From an uncultured Eubacteriales bacterium (GTDB taxonomy: Bacteria; Bacillota; Clostridia; Oscillospirales; CAG-272), in NCBI GenBank assembly GCA_900547725.1, contig URHR01000057.1, positions 1 to 11,740 of the forward strand: a DNA stretch of 11,740 nt, written 5' to 3'. Every line of letters starts with the position of its first letter. The first letter of the stretch is position 1. Positions 4,347-11,569 of the stretch are shown here, in pieces. Made by a program: the position numbers and the translations under genes. A model generated the notes under the pieces. That model had not been told where the DNA came from, ran no database searches, and saw only the letters and a list, made by a program, of their open reading frames with translations.

Positions 4347-5742
4347 ACATCGGATGCACGCCGTTCTTTGCGTCAGCGTGGTCTGCGTCCAGCCCGTACT
4401 TCTTCGCCTTGCGGTACTCGAAGAACTTCTTCGATACCTCGGGGAAGAGCGCATAGGACAGCACATCCTCGTCCTGCTCCGCCCAAGGCGCTACCTCACG
4501 GCGCAGCTCCTCAAGCTCGGGCTTGAGCAGATCCGCAGGACGGCAGGTAATCGGCTTCTCGTCGCCGATGATCTTCTTCACGAACGCAGGGTCGATCGGA
4601 AGCGGCGTTTTGCCGTACTCGCCGCGCACAATCCCCTTGAACTCCTTCGTGCAGGTCTTGTAGCGCTCGCCCATGATGACGTTGAAAACTGCCTGTGTGC
4701 CGACGATCTGCGACGACGGCGTAACCAGCGGCGGATATCCGACATCCGCACGCACGCGCGGCACTTCCTCCAACACCTCGGTCAGCTTATCCGACTTGCC
4801 CGCCTGCGCCAACTGGCTCATCAGGTTGGAAAGCATTCCGCCGGGAACCTGATACAGCAGCGCGTTCACGTCCACCTTCAGCGCCTTCGGGTTGAGAAGC
4901 CCGTTTGCCAGATATTTTTCGCGCAGAGGGGTGAAATACTTCGTCACCTTGTCCAGTTTGGCAAGGTCAATGCCGGTGTCATAGGGCGTTCCCGCAAGCG
5001 CCGCCACCATCGCCTCGGTCGCAGGCTGAGAAGTTCCCATCGCCATCGGGGAAATCGCAGTGTCGATGATATCGACTCCCGCTTCCACCGCCTTGAGCAG
5101 AGTCATGGAAGCAAGCCCCGAGGTGTAGTGCGTGTGCAGCTGAATCGGCACTTTGACGGTTTCCTTCAGCGCCTTAATCAGATCGTAAGCGTCATAGGGC
5201 TTGAGCAGACCGGCCATATCCTTGACGCAGATGGAATCCGCGCCCATTTCCTCCAGCTGCTTTGCATAGCCGACATAATATTCGGGCGTGTAAACAGGAC
5301 CTGTGGTATAGGAAATCGCCGCCTGCACATGTCCGCCTTCCTTCTTGGTCGCGTCAATCGCGGTCTTGAGGTTGCGGGGATCGTTGAGCGCGTCGAAAAT
5401 CCGCAGAATGTCAATGCCGTTTGCAATCGACTTCTGCACGAAATACTCCACCACGTCGTCCGAATAGTGACGGTAACCGAGGATGTTCTGCCCGCGGAAC
5501 AGCATCTGAAGCTTGGTGTTCTTCACCCTTGCGCGGATCTTGCGCAGTCTTTCCCACGGATCTTCGTTGAGAAAGCGCATGCAGGCGTCAAAGGTCGCGC
5601 CGCCCCATGCCTCAAGCGAGTGGTAACCGATGCCGTCCATCGTTTCGAGGATCGGGAGCATTTCCTCGGTGGTCATTCTGGTTGCGATCAGAGACTGGTG
5701 CGAATCGCGCAGGACAGTCTCGGTAATTTTTACGTTTGCCAT
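4345..5742 (-). CDS. oadA: Oxaloacetate decarboxylase alpha / 5S carboxyltransferase subunit
   Basis: A TIM-barrel carboxyltransferase that moves CO2 between biotin and pyruvate/oxaloacetate, homologous to OadA, PycB and the transcarboxylase 5S subunit. Visible motifs: LRDSHQSL with the metal-ligand Asp13 (11-18), LFRGQN (81-86), RIFDALND (114-121), the catalytic lysine in CVKDMAGLL (Lys174), and the metal-binding HTHYTSG (His203, His205). The C-terminal PYC_OADA-type domain runs from about 290 to 465. At 465 aa it lacks the fused biotin domain of classical OadA; the biotin carrier is a separate gene (7000-7401). The upstream oadB stop is 20 bases away. AAAGGA precedes the ATG at a rather long 12 bases. 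It is the last gene of the operon; its stop lies in repeat copy B. It could alternatively act as PycB with a biotin carboxylase encoded elsewhere. Confidence 0.93.
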   Translation of the reverse strand: MANVKITETVLRDSHQSLIATRMTTEEMLPILETMDGIGYHSLEAWGGATFDACMRFLNEDPWERLRKIRARVKNTKLQMLFRGQNILGYRHYSDDVVEYFVQKSIANGIDILRIFDALNDPRNLKTAIDATKKEGGHVQAAISYTTGPVYTPEYYVGYAKQLEEMGADSICVKDMAGLLKPYDAYDLIKALKETVKVPIQLHTHYTSGLASMTLLKAVEAGVDIIDTAISPMAMGTSQPATEAMVAALAGTPYDTGIDLAKLDKVTKYFTPLREKYLANGLLNPKALKVDVNALLYQVPGGMLSNLMSQLAQAGKSDKLTEVLEEVPRVRADVGYPPLVTPSSQIVGTQAVFNVIMGERYKTCTKEFKGIVRGEYGKTPLPIDPAFVKKIIGDEKPITCRPADLLKPELEELRREVAPWAEQDEDVLSYALFPEVSKKFFEYRKAKKYGLDADHADAKNGVHPM

Positions 5743-5762
5743 GTTTCAATCCATTCCTTTCA

Positions 5763-6956
5763 TCAGCGGAAGCAGGAAAGCAGGACGCCGGCGGCAACCG
5801 CCGAGCCGATAACGCCCGCCACATTCGGTCCCATTGCGTGCATCAGGAGGAAATTGCCCGGATCTTCCGCCTGTCCCACCTTTTGCGAGACGCGCGCCGC
5901 CATCGGAACGGCAGAAACGCCTGCAGAACCGATGAGCGGGTTGATCTTTCCGCCCGTGAGTTTGCACATCAGCTTTGCAGTCAGAAGTCCGCCCAGTGTG
6001 GAGATGCTGAACGCCACAAGTCCCAGCACGATAATCAGCAGAGTCTGGGGTTGCAGGAAGTTCGAGGCGGTCGCGGTCGCGCCGACCGAAATGCCGAGGA
6101 ACACCGTCACGATGTTCATCAGCTCATTCTGCACGGTCTTGGAAAGCCGCTCGGTCACGCCGCACACATTGAGCAGGTTGCCGAACATCAGGCATCCGAT
6201 CAGCGGAAGCGCGTCCGGCACGATCAGACCGACCACGGCAGTTACCGCAATCGGGAATACCAACTTTTCGGTGCGGGAAACGGGGCGCAACGCCGTCATG
6301 CGGATTTTCCGCTCGGCAGGCGTGGTCACCAGTTTCATAATCGGCGGCTGAATCAGCGGAATCAGCGCCATATAGGAGTATGCGGCAATCGCGATTGCCC
6401 CGAGCCGTTGCGGCGCGAGAATCTTGGTCACAAGAATTGCAGTCGGTCCGTCCGCGCCGCCGATGATTCCGATGGACGCCGCTTCTCCGTAGGTAAACGC
6501 CCCCGTCAGCAGAGCGCCCGAGAACGCCGCAAACACGCCGAGCTGTGCGCCCGCGCCGATGAGCAGGCTCTTGGGGTTGGAAATCAGCGGGGTAAAGTCG
6601 GTCATCGCACCGATGCCGATGAAGATCAGGCATGGGTAAATACCGGTTTTCACGCCGATATAGAGCAGATCCAACAATCCTCCGTGGCGCAGAACCTCGC
6701 CGTAGTCAATCTCACCCGAGGTCATGAAATATTCCTCATGGAACATCCCGCCGCCGGGCAGGTTGGTCAGAAGCATTCCGATTGCAATCGGAAGCAAGAG
6801 GAGCGGCTCAAAGCCTTTGACAATCGCCAGGTAAACCAGCACGCAGGCGATGACCAGCATCACGACGGTACGGAAGGTGGCAAGACCGCCCTCGTTCCCG
6901 AGAATCGCAAAGCCCGTCGACTCCAGAAACTTTGTAATACTATCGAGTAAATTCAT
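5763..6956 (-). CDS. oadB: Sodium-pumping decarboxylase beta subunit
   Basis: An integral membrane protein of the OadB/GcdB/MmdB family that removes CO2 from carboxybiotin and exports Na+. About nine to eleven hydrophobic segments span the 397 residues. Diagnostic motifs are GGADGPTAI (residues 166-174; Asp169 matches the essential pump-site aspartate of Klebsiella OadB, as I recall), YSYMALIPLIQPP (193-205), FGNLLNVCGVTERL (258-271), GATA (292-295) and MHAMGPNVAGVIGSA (372-386). I prefer the ATG at 6956; an in-frame TTG at 6962 would add two residues. The Shine-Dalgarno AAAGGA lies in the loop of a hairpin that spans the gap to the biotin-carrier gene. It couples the two carboxyltransferases to the sodium gradient. 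No biotin carboxylase is present, which favours decarboxylation. Confidence 0.95.
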   Translation of the reverse strand: MNLLDSITKFLESTGFAILGNEGGLATFRTVVMLVIACVLVYLAIVKGFEPLLLLPIAIGMLLTNLPGGGMFHEEYFMTSGEIDYGEVLRHGGLLDLLYIGVKTGIYPCLIFIGIGAMTDFTPLISNPKSLLIGAGAQLGVFAAFSGALLTGAFTYGEAASIGIIGGADGPTAILVTKILAPQRLGAIAIAAYSYMALIPLIQPPIMKLVTTPAERKIRMTALRPVSRTEKLVFPIAVTAVVGLIVPDALPLIGCLMFGNLLNVCGVTERLSKTVQNELMNIVTVFLGISVGATATASNFLQPQTLLIIVLGLVAFSISTLGGLLTAKLMCKLTGGKINPLIGSAGVSAVPMAARVSQKVGQAEDPGNFLLMHAMGPNVAGVIGSAVAAGVLLSCFR

Positions 6957-6994
6957 GCGCAATCAATCCTTTCCGTTTTTCGTTTGGATTGCGC
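6957..6994 (-). promoter_or_regulatory. Hairpin enclosing the oadB ribosome binding site
   Basis: GCGCAATC (6957-6964, directly before the oadB ATG) is the exact reverse complement of GATTGCGC (6987-6994). The 22-base loop contains the AAAGGA ribosome binding site. It could tune translation of the pump subunit or mark an RNA processing point between the soluble biotin carrier and the membrane pump. The pairing is seen; the role is inferred. Confidence 0.5.
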
Positions 6995-6999
6995 GCAGA

Positions 7000-7401
7000 T
7001 CAGTTCAGCGAGAGCAGAACCGCGTCGGTCTGAACCGATTCCCCGGCAGAAACGTTCACGCCCGCAACCGTTCCGTCGGCGGGAGCCATGATTTCGTTCT
7101 CCATCTTCATTGCTTCCAGTACGCAGAGCACGTCGCCGCGCTTGACATTGTCCCCTGCCTTGACGTTCACCTTGACAATCGTGCCGGGCATCGGTGCTTT
7201 AATCGCGTTCGCGCCGGTTGCAACAGGCGCCGCCTTGGGCGCGGGAGCGGCGGCAGGAGCGGGAGTCGCCTTGGGGGCAGGAGCGGAGGTCACCGCGGGG
7301 GCGGCAGACGGGACGGGCGCGGGTTGCGTCGCAGCGGCGGCAGTCTCCTCAACGGTCACATCATAGGAAACGCCATTTACGGTAATACGGTAATTTTTCA
7401 T
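7000..7401 (-). CDS. Biotin carboxyl carrier protein
   Basis: A free-standing biotin carrier, equivalent to transcarboxylase 1.3S, GcdC or the C-terminal biotin domain of OadA. It has 133 residues: a short N-terminal strand region (MKNYRITVNGVSYDV), a flexible Ala/Pro/Lys-rich linker (about 20-66) and a biotinyl domain (67-133) with the biotinylated Lys99 in EAMKMENEI and the usual KAPMPGTIV start. The linker lets the biotin arm travel between the carboxyltransferases and the membrane pump. The start is uncertain: ATG at 7401 (AGGTG upstream) or an in-frame GTG at 7410 (AAAGGA upstream), a difference of three residues. It needs a biotin-protein ligase from elsewhere in the genome. Confidence 0.95.
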   Translation of the reverse strand: MKNYRITVNGVSYDVTVEETAAAATQPAPVPSAAPAVTSAPAPKATPAPAAAPAPKAAPVATGANAIKAPMPGTIVKVNVKAGDNVKRGDVLCVLEAMKMENEIMAPADGTVAGVNVSAGESVQTDAVLLSLN

Positions 7402-7432
7402 GGTTTTCACCTGTTATCCTTTCAATACTCTG

Positions 7433-7867
7433 TTATCTGCCGCTCTTGCGGTTTTGTGTTCTGCGGAAAGAGACCACCCGGAAACCTCCCGTATAGCCCT
7501 CTTCCTCCATCGCCGCCGCAACAGCCGCGGTGATGACTGCAACCAGTTCGCCGTCGTCCCGACGAGCCGTTTCGGTCGCCTTGACCGCCTGTGTTACCTG
7601 CGTTGCCTGCGCGTGCTTCTTTGCCTCTGCCGCAGGTTTTGCGGCGGGCGCTGCGGGCTTTGCCGCGGGCGTATCGGTCTTTCCTCCGCGATTGAGAACG
7701 CGGTGCAGGGCTTCAATCACGCCCCACAGAATGGCAAGAACCGCAAAGATCGTCACCATTCCGAGCAGGGTCACGCTTCCCGCAACCCCCGCGCGCTCCC
7801 CGAAGGTTTCCCCGACGGTATCCCTCATCGGCGTTTCGGCAAGCGCGTAAACGATCGGATTCATCAT
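7433..7867 (-). CDS. OadG-like membrane anchor subunit
   Basis: 144 residues. One hydrophobic helix at about 28-52 follows a short N-terminal stretch. Then comes a Lys/Ala/Pro-rich linker (about 62-100) and a C-terminal segment DDGELVAVITAAVAAAMEEEG (104-124) ending GGFRVVSFRR. This matches the gamma/delta subunits (OadG/MmdD) that tie the carboxyltransferase and biotin carrier to the beta pump. Sequence is poorly conserved in this family, so the call rests on the architecture, the DGELVAVI-AAVAA motif and the location between the carboxyltransferase and biotin-carrier genes. AAGGAGGT precedes the ATG at 7867, and the upstream gene stops 12 bases before. Confidence 0.85.
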   Translation of the reverse strand: MMNPIVYALAETPMRDTVGETFGERAGVAGSVTLLGMVTIFAVLAILWGVIEALHRVLNRGGKTDTPAAKPAAPAAKPAAEAKKHAQATQVTQAVKATETARRDDGELVAVITAAVAAAMEEEGYTGGFRVVSFRRTQNRKSGR

Positions 7868-7879
7868 ACCGTTACCTCC

Positions 7880-9238
7880 TTACAGCGGGAGGTTGCAGTG
7901 CTTGCGGGTCAGGTCTGCTTCGTCCTTGCAAAGCAGCATATTGACCGCGCCGCACAGATATCTGCGCAGATCTGCGGGGTTCAGAATGTCGTCCGCCGCG
8001 CCGCTCTCCGCCGCGCGAACCGCCGACGCTTCCTCTTCGGTCCACTTCTTCACCAACTCCGCGCGGGTCACCTTTTCGGTGATGCGGTCGTTCCAAAGGA
8101 ACGCCACCGCCGCCTCGGGCTTCATCACGCTGATCTCCGCACCGTCCAACGCATACACAACATCCGCGCCGAGCGCCTTCGAGCCCATCAGCGTAAACGC
8201 CGCGCCGTATGCCTTTCCGAGCACGACCGTCAGCTTCGCGACGTTCGCCGAAGCGTAAGCCATAGCCAGCTTGCCGAGTTCTGCCGCGAGCGGCGCGCTT
8301 TCTTCCTTCGCGTCCGCCGCAACGCCCTCGCTGTCAACCAACGAAAGGATCGGCAGACCGAAGCAGTTGCACAGCGACACCAGTCTTGCCGCCTTTCTTG
8401 CGCCGTTTGCCGTCAGGACACCGCCCGAAACCGCCGCGTCATTCGCCACAACACCGCAGGGGTAACCGCCAAGCAGAGCAAGACCCGTTACCATGCCCGC
8501 GCCGAATTTTTCGCCGATTTCCGTGAAGCTGCCGCAGTCGGTCACAACCGCAATCGCGTCCCGCACCGCAAGCCCCGCAATTTCGGAGGTTCTGTTCGGG
8601 TCGTCGTTTCCGATCTCCTCGGGCAGAGACGCGCAGTTCGAGGGCAGAAGCCCCAACAGCGCGCGAACCTTTGCAAATGCGTCTGCCTCGTCCTTCGCCG
8701 TTACCGAGGACAGCCCGTCCGCCGCAACGCTCTCCGCTCCGCCGTCCTTCCCCGTCAGGAAGGGTGCGCCGACAAACAGCTGCGATTTGCCCTCCACCGT
8801 AACCGTCAGATCGAACATTGCCGCCGCCGTTGCGGAAAGTCCCGCGCAAACGCCGCCGATGACCGCAATCTGCGGGATCACACCGGACGCGCGGCTGACA
8901 TCCGCCAACAGCATTCCGTAAGCCGCCATCGCGTCAGTCCCGTCGGTCATATAGCTGCCGATGCTGTCAAAAATTCCCACCACCGGTGCGCCGTTGCGCA
9001 ACGCGGTCTCATACAACGCGTGAAGCTTTTTTGCTACTGTCAGATCAAAAGCGCCCTTTTCGCGATCCGTATCCTGCGCGAATGCGTAAACCAGTCGTCC
9101 GTTTACGGCTCCGTAGCCGCAGACCGCGCCCGACGCTTTCCCGTCGTTCCGCCTGACATACGCGCCCAACTCGGCAAAAGTCCCCGCGTCAAACAATGCC
9201 GCAAGCTTCTGCGCGCCGATCGTTGTGTCTTTCTCCAT
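7880..9238 (-). CDS. Divergent acyl-CoA carboxyltransferase (12S/MmdA-like)
   Basis: A two-lobed crotonase-fold carboxyltransferase of the MmdA, GcdA and transcarboxylase 12S group, expected to pass CO2 between an acyl-CoA such as methylmalonyl-CoA and biotin. Length is 452 aa, against roughly 510 usual, because the N-terminal 'GGG...GKLTARERI' section is missing; homology starts at FDAGTFAELGAYV (16-28). The first lobe (about 35-200) keeps the spacing but not the letters: GGARIQEG is IGSYMTDG (93-100) and MGPCAGGAVY is GGVCAGLSAT (128-137). The second lobe (about 210-440) is closer to the family: GVVAND (262-267), KAARLVSLCNCFGLPILSLVDSEG (282-305), GKAYGAAFTLMGSKALGADV (341-360), AEISVM (367-372), and AAESGAADDILNPADLR (409-425). 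It is first in the operon, with GGAGG before the ATG. The substrate cannot be read from sequence. Confidence 0.88.
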   Translation of the reverse strand: MEKDTTIGAQKLAALFDAGTFAELGAYVRRNDGKASGAVCGYGAVNGRLVYAFAQDTDREKGAFDLTVAKKLHALYETALRNGAPVVGIFDSIGSYMTDGTDAMAAYGMLLADVSRASGVIPQIAVIGGVCAGLSATAAAMFDLTVTVEGKSQLFVGAPFLTGKDGGAESVAADGLSSVTAKDEADAFAKVRALLGLLPSNCASLPEEIGNDDPNRTSEIAGLAVRDAIAVVTDCGSFTEIGEKFGAGMVTGLALLGGYPCGVVANDAAVSGGVLTANGARKAARLVSLCNCFGLPILSLVDSEGVAADAKEESAPLAAELGKLAMAYASANVAKLTVVLGKAYGAAFTLMGSKALGADVVYALDGAEISVMKPEAAVAFLWNDRITEKVTRAELVKKWTEEEASAVRAAESGAADDILNPADLRRYLCGAVNMLLCKDEADLTRKHCNLPL

Positions 9239-9328
9239 AAAGACAACCTCCTGCTCCTGTTTTTCTCTCTCGGGACAGTGATTTGACCGATTCTTTCATC
9301 AAAACGCCTTCCGCCCCAATATAATAAA

Positions 9329-9357
9329 ATTGTATCACATTCCGAACACTTTGTCAA
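9329..9357 (-). promoter_or_regulatory. Sigma-A promoter of the decarboxylase operon
   Basis: TTGACA (9352-9357), 17 bases, TACAAT (9329-9334) on the minus strand, with the spacer ending AATGTGA so that an extended -10 TG precedes the hexamer. The predicted leader is about 85 bases and ends with AGGAGG before the carboxyltransferase start. There is no other comparable promoter inside the five-gene operon. Confidence 0.9.
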
Positions 9358-9391
9358 CGTCACGAAAAAGAAAAAATGTGAACGTTTTGTA

Positions 9392-9456
9392 AATCCTGCA
9401 AAGAGCCTACCGCGCAATTCCGGATCGGAATGCGCGGTAGGCTCTTATAAAGGATT
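9392..9456. repeat. Long intergenic hairpin
   Basis: A 16-bp stem AAGAGCCTACCGCGCA (9401-9416) with its mirror (9431-9446) continues inward, after one bulged base, through TTCCG/CGGAA around a GAT loop, and outward, after a small internal loop, through AATCCT/AGGATT (9392-9397 with 9451-9456). It stands between the PH-domain gene and the decarboxylase promoter and probably ends or blocks read-through, although a U-run is lacking on the minus strand. Confidence 0.8.
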
Positions 9457-9457
9457 G

Positions 9458-9490
9458 GCAGGGCGTGGGACAGTGTTTTTGAGGTATTAC
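9458..9490 (+). repeat. Two-hairpin repeat, decayed copy D
   Basis: GCAGGGCGTGGGACAGTG...GAGGTATTAC matches the tail of copies A and B (GCAGGGTTTGGGACAGCG...AAGGTCTTAC) in order and spacing, but the second half of the small hairpin is mutated to TTTTT, so pairing is lost. The long hairpin at 9392-9456 takes the place of the first stem. Orientation is as in A and B. Confidence 0.6.
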
Positions 9491-9497
9491 ATCCGCC

Positions 9498-9534
9498 CGC
9501 CCTCATCCGTCGCCGCAGGCGACGGATGAGGGCG
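9498..9534. repeat. Perfect 17-bp palindrome
   Basis: CGCCCTCATCCGTCGCC (9498-9514), loop GCA, exact mirror at 9518-9534, lying 14 bases past the stop of the PH-domain gene. From memory, palindromes built on CTCATCCGTCGCC are frequent between genes in Oscillospiraceae; this is a probable repeat-family member. It may also act as an mRNA 3' stabiliser. Confidence 0.75.
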
Positions 9535-9548
9535 TAACAGGTTTTCCT

Positions 9549-10052
9549 TTATGTACCGTCTCCCCGCTCTCCCAACTCTCCGGGGTCTCCCCGTTTCGCG
9601 CGGAAGCGCCGGAAATGCGGAATTCCCGCAATCTCAAACACAACGCCGCCCGTGTGGGAGAGCACTCCGCCGGGTTCGACTTCGGCATCGCCGCGAAAGC
9701 GAATCCTTCCGACATCAAACAGGCGCTCGAACGCGGTCTGACGGTATTCCACCTGACGCACGGCGGTCACGGTGAAATGAAGCCGCTTGTGATCGCCTTT
9801 CCGCACCTCGTAATACTCGGTAAACTCCGCCGTATCCCCCTCCAGCCGCAGGGAGGACGGACACCCCAGCAGATAGGTCAGAACCCAGACCAGATTCAGC
9901 GCCAGCAACCCCACAAACGTCCATCCCGCCAACGTTCCCGTCAGCGCAAGAATGACCAACGGAATCAGGAAAAAGATTGCGCCCAAGGTCAGAAAATTCA
10001 TCAACACATTGCGGCGGAACAGGTTGAATACCCGCCAGAGCCGTAGTTTCAT
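9549..10052 (-). CDS. Two-helix membrane protein with probable bacterial PH domain
   Basis: 167 residues. Two hydrophobic segments (about 18-40 and 43-63) form a likely membrane hairpin. The remaining part looks like a bacterial PH (YdbS/YdbT-type) domain: SLRLEGDTAEFTEYYEVRK (67-85), the typical VTAVRQVEYRQTAFERLFDVGRIRF core (95-119), and a closing FEIAGIPHFRRFR (139-151). The C-terminal tail is charged and Gly/Arg-rich. Such proteins sit in the cytoplasmic membrane and their biochemical role is mostly unknown. A GGGAGGT site lies 5 bases before the ATG at 10052. It starts 18 bases after the O-antigen ligase-like gene ends, so the two are probably co-transcribed, but no functional link is established. 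Confidence 0.7.
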   Translation of the reverse strand: MKLRLWRVFNLFRRNVLMNFLTLGAIFFLIPLVILALTGTLAGWTFVGLLALNLVWVLTYLLGCPSSLRLEGDTAEFTEYYEVRKGDHKRLHFTVTAVRQVEYRQTAFERLFDVGRIRFRGDAEVEPGGVLSHTGGVVFEIAGIPHFRRFRAKRGDPGELGERGDGT

Positions 10053-10070
10053 CAGATACCTCCCAAACGG

Positions 10071-11489
10071 TTACACGACCGCCTCCGACTTTCCGGGCAC
10101 GGTCTTTTTTTCCATAAACAACAGCATCACCGAATAGATAATGACCGGGTAAGTTGCAAAGAAGATCACCTCAAACAGGCAGAAGATCAACAGCCCCATC
10201 AGGCAAAGTCCCATGAAAATTCTGTAGATGTCGCGGTTGCGCAGGGCCAGCACGACCGTTACGATCCGATGGTACAGGTAAGCGGCAAACGCCACCAGCC
10301 CCCCCGACGCCAACACCTGAAGCGGCGTGTTGTGGTAAAAATACGGATATACGTTCTTCTCCCACAGTTCATAATGGAAATCGGTGTAAAAGCCCGCGCC
10401 GAACACGGGATACTCCCGGAATTTTTCGATTGCGACCTTCCAGATTTCAAACCGCCCCGTGTCACCCGTTCCGTATTCCAACATGGTGCGCACCAGACGC
10501 AACAGCTTTTCCGAAAACAGCACGATCACCCCGACTCCCGCAAGCGCGACAGCCGCCGTCAGAATCCGGTTGACCCTGCGGTTCTTCCCACCGCAGACCA
10601 GCATCAGAACCGACAAAAGCAAGGTAACCGCCGCCGCCAACAGTGCGCCGCGGCTCTGCGAGATCACAATGCCGAGGAACATTGCCCCGCCCAGAAAATA
10701 GCCGAGCCATCCCCACTTGTGCGAATGGGCGAAGTAAAAACCGGACGGCATCAGAAACGCCAGCATTCCGCCCATCGCGTTGGAATTTCCCCATCCGAAA
10801 TTCAGAGAAATCTTGTCGATTCCGCCGCTTGCGGTGAATTGAATTCCGTCAGGTCCGGGATCTACACAGGTAAAACACAGTTGCGCCAGAAGCAATCCTC
10901 CGAGCGCCAGAACACAGAACATGAAGTGGTCAAACACCGTTTTGTCAAACCGGACGTAAGCCGTAAAGAGCAGGTAGAACCCGAGCATCGCCAATCCCAT
11001 CGTCAGCGGATACAGCGTGTCGGAGGTCGAGTAGTAACGGCTGCCCATTCCGTTGAGCATCAGCATCCCGCAGAACAGCGCCATGCTCAGGAAAACAGGA
11101 CTGCGAAGCGAGATCCGGTTCGCCCGATTCCGCGCCGCAAAGCAGACAAGCCCGCCGATCAGCGCAAGCGCCAGAACATAGGTCAGCGTGATAATCGCAT
11201 GATCCAGATAGAAGTCGCTGTAATACGGAAAGCCCATTGCATGAACTTTCGGAATGATAAACGCGGATGAAATTGCGGGCATCAGAAGAAACCGCAGATC
11301 ATCGCATACAAAGCAGGCGATATCGATTGTCAGAATCAGAAGTCCCCCGAACAGAAACTCCTGGTAGCCGCCGAACAGCAGCCGATCCTCCACCCAGAAA
11401 GTCGAGTGCCCGAGGAACACCAGAAGAGCCGTCAGGATCACATAGCCGCGACCGCCGAAAAAGCGGCGCAAGCGATTCGTCATGGTCAT
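10071..11489 (-). CDS. O-antigen ligase/polymerase-like membrane protein
   Basis: 472 residues with about a dozen hydrophobic helices. The O-antigen ligase (Wzy_C) signature is clear in the second half: FGWGNSNAMGGMLAFLMPSG (231-250), SQSRGALLAAAVTLLLSV (277-294), then a long extracytoplasmic loop with RFEIWKVAIEKFREYPVFGAGF (346-367) and YHNTPLQVLASGG (385-397). Proteins of this family join or polymerise lipid-linked glycans on the outer face of the membrane; in a Gram-positive the product could be a capsule, teichuronic acid or glycoprotein glycan. Which one cannot be told, and no glycosyltransferases are in view. I chose the ATG at 11489, which has AAAGGA 6 bases upstream, over the longer frame from 11579, which would begin inside the promoter. 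It is co-transcribed with the PH-domain gene. Confidence 0.88.
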   Translation of the reverse strand: MTMTNRLRRFFGGRGYVILTALLVFLGHSTFWVEDRLLFGGYQEFLFGGLLILTIDIACFVCDDLRFLLMPAISSAFIIPKVHAMGFPYYSDFYLDHAIITLTYVLALALIGGLVCFAARNRANRISLRSPVFLSMALFCGMLMLNGMGSRYYSTSDTLYPLTMGLAMLGFYLLFTAYVRFDKTVFDHFMFCVLALGGLLLAQLCFTCVDPGPDGIQFTASGGIDKISLNFGWGNSNAMGGMLAFLMPSGFYFAHSHKWGWLGYFLGGAMFLGIVISQSRGALLAAAVTLLLSVLMLVCGGKNRRVNRILTAAVALAGVGVIVLFSEKLLRLVRTMLEYGTGDTGRFEIWKVAIEKFREYPVFGAGFYTDFHYELWEKNVYPYFYHNTPLQVLASGGLVAFAAYLYHRIVTVVLALRNRDIYRIFMGLCLMGLLIFCLFEVIFFATYPVIIYSVMLLFMEKKTVPGKSEAVV

Positions 11490-11569
11490 AAAACATCCTT
11501 TCGAGCAACGGTTTGGAAACCCGCGATACGGGATTTCCCGCGGAACAGAAACAGGATTCCTATTCTTGT

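Noticed and set aside
4267..6351. Very long plus-strand open frame opposite the oadA and oadB genes
   Set aside because: Arg/His/Leu-rich translation typical of the antisense of GC-rich coding sequence. The minus-strand frames carry clear family motifs.
7400..9286. Long plus-strand open frame opposite the carboxyltransferase and OadG-like genes
   Set aside because: Same reason: an antisense shadow with arginine-rich composition and no recognisable motif.
9190..9300. Small upstream ORF beginning ATGAAAGAATCG near 9300, overlapping the carboxyltransferase start
   Set aside because: About 35 codons, no good ribosome binding site, and it overlaps the real start in another frame. A leader-peptide role cannot be supported.
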